Shown: positions 51,245 to 60,700 of the stretch, piece by piece
Layout: every line of letters begins with the position of its first letter
Numbering within the stretch: the first letter of the stretch is position 1
NCBI GenBank assembly: GCA_021927905.1
Contig: BLLK01000045.1
Span: forward strand, 2,790,001 to 2,854,000
Direction: 5' to 3'
DNA: 64,000 nt
From: Chaetoceros tenuissimus
Lineage: Eukaryota > Bacillariophyta > Thalassiosirophyceae > Chaetocerotales > Chaetocerotaceae
Made by a program: the position numbers and the translations under genes
The notes under the pieces: model-generated
Told to the model about the DNA's origin: nothing
Database searches by the model: none
Seen by the model: the letters and a program-made list of their open reading frames with translations, nothing else

Positions 51245-54223
51245 ATGGTTTGGAAACGCAACTATCTGCGGTATCTCGATGATTCAACATATTTAAACAG
51301 GCTGAAGTACTGCTCCTGGTTCCTTTGTTCTCACTTCTATCTACTTCTAGGCTACAAAGCGAGAACATTATCTATACTAGAATATGGACGAGTTATCCGT
51401 GAATACGATCCTTACTTTAATTTACGTGCAACAGAATATTTGTACAAGAATGGAATACGAAAGTTCTTCACGTGGATGGATGATAAGTCATGGTATCCCT
51501 TAGGTATGAGTCTAAATCTTGATCATTTTCCAGATTATCGAAATATAATATTTACTTACCTTTATTTATTCGATGTTTTAGGAAGACCAGTCGGAACCAC
51601 TATTTATCCTGGTGTGCAGATTGCGACCTGCACGATCAAAATGTTTATAGATGCAGTTTGCAAATGTTATAATTTTTTCATGTTGTATATATTAGGGAAA
51701 GACAAATGGACAATAGATACCATGTCTGTTAATGATGTTTGTTGCTTTGTACCAATATGGGCCGGTTTAATAGGAAGCATTGTCACAGGACTCATTGCAT
51801 ATGAGTGTACTATTACTTGTAATAGTGAATATACTCTTCTAAGTTATTTGAAATCTAGAATAAAGAAAGGCAACAAAGGATCAATACATCCGTCAAATAA
51901 AAGAAATCAAGAAGCAAATGCTCCATCATACAATCCTGCTGTCGAATGTGGAATTTTTGCTATGGGTATGATGGCAATGTGTCCCACCAATTTAATGCGA
52001 TCGATGGGCGGAGGTTATGACAATGAAAGTGTTGTAATGCCCTTCATGTTGACAACATTTTACTTTTGGATACGGAGTTTACGGGGAAACGACGATCTTA
52101 GTCACAGCTTTAGTATCCATGCAGGTATATCCTTTTGTGCAACAGCTTCGTGTTGGGGAGGGTATATTTTTGTTTCAAATCTGATTGCTCTACACACGTT
52201 CATTTTGATTCTTATGGGGAGATTCACTGAAAAGTTACGTCTGTCCTACTCCATGTTTTATGTGTTAGGGACTTATTTAGCAACGAGAATTTCAGTTGTA
52301 GGATATAAGCCATTGCAATCACTTGAGCAAATATTTGGAGTCGGGGTACTACTTTTATGTCAATTACTGCACCAATTTGATAATTATGACACTCAAAAAA
52401 ACATAGGAGGAAACAAAAGGAAAAAAAATCAAGTGAGATTATTAACAATTGCGTTGTTGGTTGGACTCTTCGCAGTTGTGAGTACATCTCCAATCTTTAC
52501 CCCTCTGTCACCAAGGATCAGAAGCATTTTCTTGAAGCACCAACCAACGGGGAATCCACTCATTGATTCTGTCGCTGAACATCATCCCGCAGATGCTTCA
52601 GTATACTTTCGATTTTTACAAAACCTTTGCATCGGTAGTCCACTCGGAATCTTCTATATCCTTGAAAACTTTGGTGACGTGCCTTGTTTTCTGTTGGTTT
52701 ACACCATCTCTGCAATCTTTTTATCTTTGAAAATGGTTCGCCTATTGATTTTGGTGGGACCAGTTGCTAGTATTTTGACAGGTATAGCCATGGGGAGAAT
52801 TGTGTGTTTCTTCATTTTCAAAATTGTTGATTTCTCTTGGATTGGAATGGAGGAAGACGAGCAAGTTCCCATTGTACCAAAAACATATTCGAATGATCAT
52901 GGGAAGAAAAAGAAGAAACAGAGCAGGGAGAAAATTCCGAACAAAAGTGCAACTGGAACCTTCAAGAGCAATCATACCTCTTTCATTCTATATTTGGTGG
53001 CATTGGTTGCAGTTATTACATTCAATTTTCTTTATCTATACAATTCTATAATACTAGGGAGAACCCTAACCAGCCCAGGAATTGTGGAACGGAGAATGCA
53101 TGAGGGACAAATAGTGACGGTTGATGACTACAGAGAAGCTTATGCATGGATAAAGAGTGGCACTCCTGAGGACTCACGAATCCTAGCTTGGTATGACTTA
53201 GGCTTTCATATTTCGAGTATGACAGATAGGAGATCGTTTGCTGACGGGAATACTTGGAATTATGAGCACGTTGCTTTACTTGCAAGAATCCTCACTAGCT
53301 CTGAAGAGGAAGGTTATAGTCTTGCTCGTCATATCAGCGACTACATTCTAGTCTCAGCTGGAGGCTCAAATGATGATTTAGCTAAAATACCTCATATCGC
53401 TCAGATAGCGAACAACGTCTACCCACATATATGTGGCAAAGATATTGATTGTTCCGGATTTCGTCTCTCACCTTCTGGTAGACCATCAAAGCTGCTACAA
53501 AAAAGCTTGCTATTCAAACTTCACTCAAATCTTCTCGTTGAGGGAGTGACAATAAATCAAGCATTCTTCAAAGAGGTGTTTAGATCAAAATTTGGAAGAG
53601 TAAGAATATACAAAATTGTTGATACTGATGAAGAGAGCAAAGCATGGGTTGATGATCCGAGAAATAGGTTTTGCGACGCCCCGGGGAGTTGGATTTGTCG
53701 TGGACAATACCCCCCAGCACTAAGAAAATTGCTTCGCAATAAGATCAGTCCACAGAATGACAATTTCAATCATTCAACATTCTCTGACGGTGATGATGTC
53801 TCTACAGAGCAGGTTAGAAATCCCCAATGTATGGACTCTAGCACAGCTACCGAACAACGTTGTGCTTCCGGAGAATTAAAGCAAAGACCTGGTGAGAAAG
53901 ACGAGTTAATGCAAGAGGTGACAAAAGAATCCATTGCAAAAATCAGTAAGAAATGGGAAGATACTGATCATACCACAATGATGTGGAACATTATAACACG
54001 AGGGACGGTTGCAGATTTGGAAAATGCTCTTGAAAATGTCCCACTTCTGGCTCATGTGCGTAGCTCTGATGGTAGAGGCCCTATATGGTGGGCTTTTGAA
54101 CACCAGAAACATGACATGGTTCAAATCCTTAAACAACACAATGTGAATTACAACCAAAAGGACAAGGATGGCCTTACTCCAGTGGATCTGCTTAGTTTAT
54201 CTCAAAACATAGAGTGGATTTAA
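51245..54223 (+). CDS. STT3: Oligosaccharyltransferase catalytic subunit STT3, divergent, with ankyrin-like C-terminal tail
   Basis: Transfers the lipid-linked oligosaccharide to Asn-X-Ser/Thr in the ER lumen. The frame is open without interruption, but 51504-51581 is a 78-bp, stop-free GT-AG intron: removing it restores SWYPLGRPVGTTIYPGVQ. The product is about 966 aa. ATG at 51245 (an upstream GTG is ignored). Conserved: REYDPYFNLRATEYL (first DxD-type site), TNLMRSMGGGYDNE, SVAEHHP, MVRLLILVGPVASILTGIA. Altered: the signature WWDYG reads WYDLG (residues 623-627), while NTWN is kept. About 12 hydrophobic helices. After the lumenal domain come a polar linker and about 75 residues resembling two ankyrin repeats (DGRGPIWWAFEHQKHDMVQI, DKDGLTPVDLL), which is unusual for STT3. 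Divergent from the HMG gene. Confidence 0.9.
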   Translation: MVWKRNYLRYLDDSTYLNRLKYCSWFLCSHFYLLLGYKARTLSILEYGRVIREYDPYFNLRATEYLYKNGIRKFFTWMDDKSWYPLGMSLNLDHFPDYRNIIFTYLYLFDVLGRPVGTTIYPGVQIATCTIKMFIDAVCKCYNFFMLYILGKDKWTIDTMSVNDVCCFVPIWAGLIGSIVTGLIAYECTITCNSEYTLLSYLKSRIKKGNKGSIHPSNKRNQEANAPSYNPAVECGIFAMGMMAMCPTNLMRSMGGGYDNESVVMPFMLTTFYFWIRSLRGNDDLSHSFSIHAGISFCATASCWGGYIFVSNLIALHTFILILMGRFTEKLRLSYSMFYVLGTYLATRISVVGYKPLQSLEQIFGVGVLLLCQLLHQFDNYDTQKNIGGNKRKKNQVRLLTIALLVGLFAVVSTSPIFTPLSPRIRSIFLKHQPTGNPLIDSVAEHHPADASVYFRFLQNLCIGSPLGIFYILENFGDVPCFLLVYTISAIFLSLKMVRLLILVGPVASILTGIAMGRIVCFFIFKIVDFSWIGMEEDEQVPIVPKTYSNDHGKKKKKQSREKIPNKSATGTFKSNHTSFILYLVALVAVITFNFLYLYNSIILGRTLTSPGIVERRMHEGQIVTVDDYREAYAWIKSGTPEDSRILAWYDLGFHISSMTDRRSFADGNTWNYEHVALLARILTSSEEEGYSLARHISDYILVSAGGSNDDLAKIPHIAQIANNVYPHICGKDIDCSGFRLSPSGRPSKLLQKSLLFKLHSNLLVEGVTINQAFFKEVFRSKFGRVRIYKIVDTDEESKAWVDDPRNRFCDAPGSWICRGQYPPALRKLLRNKISPQNDNFNHSTFSDGDDVSTEQVRNPQCMDSSTATEQRCASGELKQRPGEKDELMQEVTKESIAKISKKWEDTDHTTMMWNIITRGTVADLENALENVPLLAHVRSSDGRGPIWWAFEHQKHDMVQILKQHNVNYNQKDKDGLTPVDLLSLSQNIEWI

Positions 54224-54294
54224 AAAGAATGATATAGTAAGTTGTTGCTTTCATAATAATAGAGTATTCATTTTAAAACAATATTGCTTGTATT

Positions 54295-56001
54295 TTAGTA
54301 ATCTTGAATTTGCACTTGATCCCTAGTGAGAATATCGACACCAAGGTTGCGTTGACATGTGACATGAACATACATCATTTCTGATTCCTCCTCTGCTACA
54401 TCATCATTCAACACTTCAATTTCCCTACAATTCTTATACTTCCATTCTCCTTCATCTTGATCAAAATGCATGTTGAAATTGATACCACAAATAGCACAAC
54501 GGTCTTTAGACTCATCAGCTGTCATGACGTAGCTATCAGGATCTCTTTCATCGGAAATTTGATTTTCATCATTATGTACTGCTGCGTCTTCAAAACTAAC
54601 AGAATTGGAAGTCATGCGTCTACACCATTTACTCTCGGATTCATACCAGTCACGCTCATCAGTCCGCTCCATTGCTTTTTCTAATTGATTTCTTCTAAAA
54701 AGCTCATCTAAATGATTTGATTGCTCTATCTGTGTCGCAAATCTTCTACCGTCTGCAGAACAAACAAAAGGTAGCCCACCTTCGTAGAGCGATGCGATGA
54801 CTGCTTCATTCTTTTCCTTCAACCCTTCATTGGTAAATTTAGCTGGATCAATAGTTTTCGTAGATGACTTCGTAGCTCGATAAAAAGTTGGAAGTGATCC
54901 TGGTAAACTACTATTGAGCGGGCCGGCTGTGAGAGATATGAAGCCCTTGTTCTTCTCTTGTGTTTTAAGTCTTTCCAATGATTGAGTAAGAGCTGATACT
55001 GAAGCACTTGCTGTCCCGAGCAGTTTTTCAATGTCAACTAATGGCTCCCCGTCTTGTTCATATTCGGGATCAGATGATGCGGACGTAGTTGATAAACGAA
55101 TTGTATTCAAAAGCTTCTTGATGCAGACATTTGAAGAGTTCAAATAATCTATTCCAAGTGCATCCCATTCCTTACTTCGATCGATGTCATGTGGTTGACG
55201 TAAATCATTAAACAAAGATGACGTACTTTCTTCAACGCCATCCACCGTAATTGGGTTGGATATATCACCTTTCGCAGAACTCATTTCTTGCTCCATTAGA
55301 CTTTCTGCTGCCTTTTTTATTTCTACAAGTAGATCAGGATTAATTTCTGCGAGTCGCTCCAAACTAACTTTCTTTAATTCATCAGTTTCATCAGATTGAA
55401 CGTCATCAAGAACAACTTGCATGTGTCGTCTCAGAGTAGCCCCGAGAAGTAAAGAACCATCTGCTCCCCTTTCAATCCCAGCAGCTTTTGTCTTTGCATC
55501 CGTGATTTTCTTCGCAGCCTCGGCTTTTTCATCTTCATCAATAAAACATTTGCCCATAGTCTTCCAGTCTCCCTCTGAAAATATTTTACATTCATTCCAT
55601 GTGTTCCAAACTTTGCGTAATTTCGTCCTAGCTAGTTCATTTCCCTGTAGACTTTGGTATACTACGCTCATCCATTGTCCAATGTCTTGTTGCATTATTT
55701 CTATGTACAATCCCTTCACATTTTTCAAGATTGAATCTATTACATACACAAGAGGCAATTTACAATCTGGCCTGATATCTGGTGAAATTAAAAAGTCTTT
55801 AATGGCCTGATAAATGCTTGAGCATGATTTTGGAAAGGATACGCAGTAGTCTTCTGCAATCATGGAGAGTGTGTTGATTAGAACTTTATCAGGATGTGTA
55901 CCCAGTTGCCTCAAGATATCTTTGTACTCTGACAGTTGGCTTTGGTTGATATCTTGGAGAACATCGTCCGACACCTCATTGATAAGCGCCCTCACTTCCA
56001 T
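54295..56001 (-). CDS. PCF11: mRNA cleavage/polyadenylation factor Pcf11
   Basis: Couples RNA polymerase II CTD to 3'-end cleavage and termination. One exon, 568 aa. The N-terminal CTD-interaction domain (about residues 18-140) shows DYCVSFPKSCSSIYQAI, KLPLVYVIDSILKNVKGLY and LRKVWNTW. A central charged region follows. The C-terminal zinc-finger part has GLPFVCSADGRRF, then SNHLDELFRRNQ and DWYESESKW, then CAICGINF, FDQDEGEWKYKN and VHVTC. In the first finger the usual CxxCGxRF reads CSADGRRF, so one zinc-binding cysteine is missing; the second finger looks complete. Convergent with STT3 (71 bp). Confidence 0.88.
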   Translation of the reverse strand: MEVRALINEVSDDVLQDINQSQLSEYKDILRQLGTHPDKVLINTLSMIAEDYCVSFPKSCSSIYQAIKDFLISPDIRPDCKLPLVYVIDSILKNVKGLYIEIMQQDIGQWMSVVYQSLQGNELARTKLRKVWNTWNECKIFSEGDWKTMGKCFIDEDEKAEAAKKITDAKTKAAGIERGADGSLLLGATLRRHMQVVLDDVQSDETDELKKVSLERLAEINPDLLVEIKKAAESLMEQEMSSAKGDISNPITVDGVEESTSSLFNDLRQPHDIDRSKEWDALGIDYLNSSNVCIKKLLNTIRLSTTSASSDPEYEQDGEPLVDIEKLLGTASASVSALTQSLERLKTQEKNKGFISLTAGPLNSSLPGSLPTFYRATKSSTKTIDPAKFTNEGLKEKNEAVIASLYEGGLPFVCSADGRRFATQIEQSNHLDELFRRNQLEKAMERTDERDWYESESKWCRRMTSNSVSFEDAAVHNDENQISDERDPDSYVMTADESKDRCAICGINFNMHFDQDEGEWKYKNCREIEVLNDDVAEEESEMMYVHVTCQRNLGVDILTRDQVQIQDY

Positions 56002-56550
56002 TTTACAACGGCAATAATTTTAAGCTTTCTCCTGGTCTATTTGTAGGTGCAATTCGTTGAAAGTGCGGTCTATTGTATGTAATATTGCTATTTAGTATGG
56101 TAAGGTAAAATGTAAAGGAAAGTTCATGTGTTCATCATGTTGTTGGTTGGAGGAGGCTCAAAACCTATGGTGCAGCTATGATGAATTTTATTGTTTAGCT
56201 ATTATGTGGTATAATCCAACGCCTGAAAAAGAACAATACGACTAAATTAAACATCGGAGAAAAGAGACGACATAATACAGAGGAGGCAAAGGCCTACACA
56301 GAGTGGAAAGAAGAAAATCTCTTCTTTGGAACGAGAACCCAACAACCACAAACATTTTCCCCCGCCTGTAGAAAAGCAATACAACGACAGAACGAAAGAA
56401 GGAGAAGTAGAACAAATTCTCTTGTTGAATTCATTACTTTCAACTTAGTGGAACTACTAGAAAAAACCTACATGAACAAATTGCAACTTGAACTAGGTTG
56501 AAAAGAATCCATTCTTGCTTGTTTTCGAGTACTCCTCCGAATATATTAAA
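56002..56550. promoter_or_regulatory. Divergent spacer between PCF11 and a membrane-protein gene
   Basis: No gene recognised in about 550 bp; it should contain both promoters. Purine-rich tracts near 56255-56330 and 56390-56415. No specific site identified. Confidence 0.35.
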
Positions 56551-57724
56551 ATGAGAAAAATTCTGGACCTGATAACCAAAGCTATCATATTATCTCCTTT
56601 AGTTTCATTCTGCTATGGAGATAATAATGTAGTTTTCGAGATGAGGTCTCAATGTCATGAACCTCTCGCATCTGACTGCACAGACACTCAAACCTGTTGT
56701 ATAAATGCAACTGATTACTATGTAAATTTCTTCAAGAAAATACAAGGAGTCAACGAATCTGTTATTCTCCCATATATCACTGATGGTTTATTTCCATCCC
56801 TACTGGATTTTACAAAAGTCAATAATGTCACCTTATTTGATCAAGAAGATCAAGACAACTTATCAAAATCCTGTTTAGAGAACGAGAAGTTACCTTTACC
56901 TTACGAACTTCCAGATCTTGTAGAAATAAGCTACGCATATTTGTTCCATGTATGTGAAAAAGGATTTGAGTTTGCCGAAAGCTTGGTACCAATTACCGGT
57001 GTGTCTGAGACCACTATTGACGTGGCTTCGATCAAAACCAAAGATGAAGTAAGCAGGGACATGCTGCCAAGTATCTCGAGTTATGTTGAGGGAAAGTTAC
57101 CTGAAATGCTTGGGCTAAATGAAGCGGAATATGAAATTATTGTCGAGTTAAACGAAAGTGGAAAATGTGAAAACATTGGTAAGTCAAGTTAAAAGTTGGA
57201 CTTATTTTTCTGATTTTTATCGTGATCTCAAAATATTCCTGCATTTAGTAACCAAGAGATTAGTTCCACTTGATGAAACTAACAAGATAAATTCAAGCTA
57301 CGAGAAGTTCAATTGTACAATCGGTATATCTTATACTATTACTATTATCCAGACTTTAGATTACTTGTATACGACGAACTCGTATTCGTATATCAATAAA
57401 AAAGTCACATTCCACGAGAAAGCGTTGAATTCTATAAACAATCTACTAGGTAACAAGACAGAGATTGGAGAGATCCTCTGGAACTGTTGTGGTATAATCA
57501 TACTCGTAAACCAAGAGAGAGACGTCCCAACATCAGTAATCTTCATAAGTGCGTCTGCTGGACTACTTGTTATCGGTGCATTTCTCGCAAGGCAATCAAA
57601 TAAACCTGTTGCAGCTGAAAGCAGTAGAAGAATCGAAATTATATTTCCGGTACCAAGCCTACCAGAAGTCCAAGAAAACATCCAGAAAGAGGAGGAAATA
57701 CTTCTTCCCACCGGAAATGCTTGA
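56551..57724 (+). CDS. Type I membrane protein of unknown function, paralogue A
   Basis: Unrecognised family. Exons 56551-57178 and 57249-57724 (70-bp intron) give 367 aa. Signal peptide MRKILDLITKAIILSPLVSF, a lumenal/extracellular Cys-containing region (SQCHEPLASDCTDTQTCC, LVEISYAYLFHVCEKG) with several NxS/T sites, a transmembrane helix near 310-330 (SVIFISASAGLLVIGAFLA), and a short cytoplasmic tail with RIEIIFPVPSLPE and a final TGNA. The start is set at the ATG before the signal peptide; an in-frame TTG upstream is not used. The neighbour downstream has the same layout and a clearly related tail (VEVEFPIPPMPRE, final ASNA), so the two are tandem paralogues that diverged strongly outside the membrane region. 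Confidence 0.72.
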
Positions 57725-58000
57725 AATGAAAAAGAATGAATTATGAATTATGAAGCTAAATAATAGCTAAATTAACTTTGGAATTTTTGTTACGCGCAAT
57801 TTGATTGTTGTCAATGGATATTATTAGACACGACCGAATGTGCGGTCCAAACAAAATAGTGAGTGGAAAAAGAGAAAGAAAACACAACAAGCAAAACAAA
57901 TGAACAAATACAGTGTAAGGTTGTTGTCATCTTTAAATCTGAAGAGAGTTGGAGATTAAATTTCAGTTTCTTGGCCGTAACTATATTGAAAAGGGATAAG

Positions 58001-59212
58001 ATGAAATCGAGCCAAACGATACGGTTTTGCTTCGCTGTTGTAGCGACAGCACTCTCCTCATCAAATGCAAGAACTGATGCACGAAGAATTGTTGTTGACA
58101 TGGACGAAGATTGTTTTAAGCCTATAGTAGACTTTGCAGGAGCCGATGATCAAATGATCAAGCCTGAGTTTCTTGCATATGGAAGGTATATTGAAGACAG
58201 ACATACTTCTCTATCTGGTGCTGTTCCTGACCATGTATTTTACAATGTCTTTGATGAGCTTGAGAACTCGGTTTGCCCTATTATTTTTCATGACATCGAT
58301 ATGAATATATGCAGAGATGATTCACTTCTGATGGAACCTTTTATAGATGGAAAATTACCAGAGATTGAGGTCAAAGAAAGAATATTTGCATACTTGGTAT
58401 GTGAGCAAACTCTAGCATCAATTCTTACCCCTCAAACTGCATTTCCATCGATACCACCAACAAAAATAATACCATCACAAAGTCCTTCCACAAATCCTTT
58501 GAGAAGACCTTCCACGATGCCATCAGCTATTCCAACTGGATCTTCATCTTTTCCGACCTTGGTGGCATCCAATACGCCATCAGCCTATCCATCCCCGACG
58601 CAAGAATTTCCATCATCTCTTCCCACATCATCTCCAACGAATAATCCATCCTATACTCCAACAATCAGTCCTTCATTCATACCATCCACCTCTCCAAGTG
58701 CAAATTGTGTCCCAAAACTACAGTCGTTAGAAATACAAGAATTTTCTCTTGATAGTTATATGAAATACGTGAATGAAACAGTCTATGAACTTGCACCAAA
58801 CCTATGGCCAAGAGTGGAATTTGGAAGTGAAGATACTACACAATTGTTGAAAGAAAGTTTTCAGAATCTATTGGATAAATGCAATAATTGCCCAGATGAT
58901 GTCATTGTTATTGAATATGGAGATACTGCTTATCTTGAAGAAATTTGCAATAGTGCAGAAGAATACATTCCTCAAACACAATATCCATCTTTGTCACCTT
59001 CAGAGTCGCCGTCATCTCCTCCAGCACCAATAATATTACCTACTATATTGGGAGTCGCAGGTAGTCTCCTTATCATTGGAGTGATTGTTGCAGGACAAAG
59101 AAAAAGGCCACCTCCGCCTCCAGTTGAAGTGGAATTCCCAATTCCACCTATGCCACGAGAGACTGAGGATGTTCAAATAGAGCAGGAGATTCCATTAGCT
59201 TCTAATGCATAA
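58001..59212 (+). CDS. Type I membrane protein with Ser/Pro linker, paralogue B
   Basis: Unknown function. One exon, 403 aa from the ATG that begins a signal peptide (MKSSQTIRFCFAVVATALSS); the frame is open further upstream only from a GTG. An N-terminal Cys domain (DEDCFKPIVDFA, ELENSVCPIIFHDIDMNIC, ERIFAYLVCEQT) is followed by about 95 residues of PSxxPS repeats, a second Cys domain (LDKCNNCPDDVIVIEYGD, YLEEICNSAEEY), a short PS linker, a transmembrane helix (PTILGVAGSLLIIGVIVAG) and a tail RKRPPPPPVEVEFPIPPMPRE ending ASNA when read as separate parts RKRPPPPP and VEVEFPIPPMPRE. The linker suggests an exposed cell-surface protein. Paralogue A lies 276 bp upstream. Confidence 0.72.
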   Translation: MKSSQTIRFCFAVVATALSSSNARTDARRIVVDMDEDCFKPIVDFAGADDQMIKPEFLAYGRYIEDRHTSLSGAVPDHVFYNVFDELENSVCPIIFHDIDMNICRDDSLLMEPFIDGKLPEIEVKERIFAYLVCEQTLASILTPQTAFPSIPPTKIIPSQSPSTNPLRRPSTMPSAIPTGSSSFPTLVASNTPSAYPSPTQEFPSSLPTSSPTNNPSYTPTISPSFIPSTSPSANCVPKLQSLEIQEFSLDSYMKYVNETVYELAPNLWPRVEFGSEDTTQLLKESFQNLLDKCNNCPDDVIVIEYGDTAYLEEICNSAEEYIPQTQYPSLSPSESPSSPPAPIILPTILGVAGSLLIIGVIVAGQRKRPPPPPVEVEFPIPPMPRETEDVQIEQEIPLASNA

Positions 59213-59358
59213 AAATAGATATATGAATAGCATCTGTAAAAACTAATCAAGTAAAATTATAAGATAATCATCTTAAATTTGATAAAGAATGCTCACGAGA
59301 AGAATCTCTTCATCGTGTTGAAAACATCGAAGTAAGTACGATATCATTTATATACCTA

Positions 59359-60258
59359 TTACAGAATAACAACGTCTGATCTTTCCGGACATCCATTTTC
59401 ACCATGAGTTAATATTTTTCCAGCATTGTCCTTGTATGCATACCTCGCATAATAAACTAGTGGCCAACAATGCATAGTTTCATTTTCAGGTAAAACAAAG
59501 CTATCTCTTTCAACTGCGGATGTAACATCAAAAGTGGCACAATTGCTCAGTGGTTCATTTGTAGTTGGAACTGGATCATCGGTATTCATATATTGCTCAC
59601 TGTAATCAACTTCTGTACCAAAATATTTGTCGCCATAACCGTTGCCAGCGACCCCTCTACCCGTGAAGGGATCAAGCAAAGTCAATCGAATGTACGGCTT
59701 ATCCAATGAATCCATACTTCTTTTGTGACATAGAAGGGATGCGCAGGCATTAGCAGCAAATGCTCCAACACTGATCCCAATCAACTGGATGTAACTGTAT
59801 CTCGTGTAGTTATCCTGAATCAAGCCACCTACAGCTTCGCCAACAGCCTCACTATCAAATGCTGCTGATAATATCGACCCACGAAATTCTTGCCAATCAA
59901 TTGTTGTAACTTTTGTAGATTCGATATTAGCCTTTGATCCAAATGATAGTCCAAACGGTAAATCCATTGTGGATCCTTTTCCCTCGTTCAAATAGGTCTG
60001 CAGCGTTTCTTCCAACTCATCCGAGAATTGATCACGACCACCAGCACCTGGAAATATGAGAACGAGGCGATTTGCATTTTCTACTTTCGACAATGATGAA
60101 AACTTTTGTTCTGTTTGATACTTGATACCATCCAATCGTTTAGAGAGGAAGAAACTTTCTACTGAATTTAAGTTCAGACTAGAGCATTGGCCAAAGAGTA
60201 TTGTCAATCCTAGTAGCAAGATACTAGATACTGTGCAATTCTTCATGATGATAATCAT
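59359..60258 (-). CDS. Secreted alpha/beta-hydrolase-like protein (lipase-like)
   Basis: Probable secreted or lumenal esterase. One exon, 299 aa; ATGs at 60258 and 60246 both give a signal peptide (MKNCTVSSILLLGLTILFG). Strand and nucleophile elbow: LVLIFPGAGGRDQF (oxyanion region) and LIGISVGAFAAN (GxSxG, Ser near residue 170). The acid is probably in LTLLDPFTGRG and the His may be in ETMHCWPLVYY. From memory the GISVGAF...LLDPF arrangement recalls phospholipase A1/pancreatic-lipase-like folds, but the family is not certain. Head-to-head with the zinc-finger/KH gene. Confidence 0.7.
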   Translation of the reverse strand: MIIIMKNCTVSSILLLGLTILFGQCSSLNLNSVESFFLSKRLDGIKYQTEQKFSSLSKVENANRLVLIFPGAGGRDQFSDELEETLQTYLNEGKGSTMDLPFGLSFGSKANIESTKVTTIDWQEFRGSILSAAFDSEAVGEAVGGLIQDNYTRYSYIQLIGISVGAFAANACASLLCHKRSMDSLDKPYIRLTLLDPFTGRGVAGNGYGDKYFGTEVDYSEQYMNTDDPVPTTNEPLSNCATFDVTSAVERDSFVLPENETMHCWPLVYYARYAYKDNAGKILTHGENGCPERSDVVIL

Positions 60259-60700
60259 ATAACTGGGATGTAGGATCTATATTGTGTGCACGTAGACCTT
60301 GAAACTAAAATATGCTTCTGTGCTCGGTAGCTAGTAGTAGTACTAAACACGAAATTAGAAGGATAGATGAAGGATGAAAAGAGGGGAACAAGAAAAACTC
60401 CAATGCTTTCTTGTCTCATCCTGTCAAATAGCGTCAGTGACGTCAAAGGTATGAAGAGTGGCCAGTTTTGTCCTTGAGGCATAAGCAGCACACAGTCACA
60501 GTTAGAAATTTAGAAAAGCACAGCAGCTGCTCAATTAATAATTGCATTCATTGTACATTTTGTAATGCGTTGATACCTATTCACCTACCTAGAGTGACTT
60601 TTGAACAATATACTGCAATCCTGAGAAGCCATAACTTATAATACCTTACCAAAATTCAAGTGGGAACTACTTTGATTAGCTCTCTTATTGAAAGAACAAA
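60259..60700. promoter_or_regulatory. Divergent promoter region with CRE/CCRE-type sites
   Basis: A perfect TGACGTCA palindrome at 60438-60445 lies directly after GCGTCA (60431-60436). TGACGT and TGACGC words are the CO2/cAMP-responsive elements described upstream of diatom carbonic-anhydrase genes and bind bZIP factors. Which of the two flanking genes they serve is not evident; the site is about 180 bp from the hydrolase start and 255 bp from the other. Confidence 0.45.
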
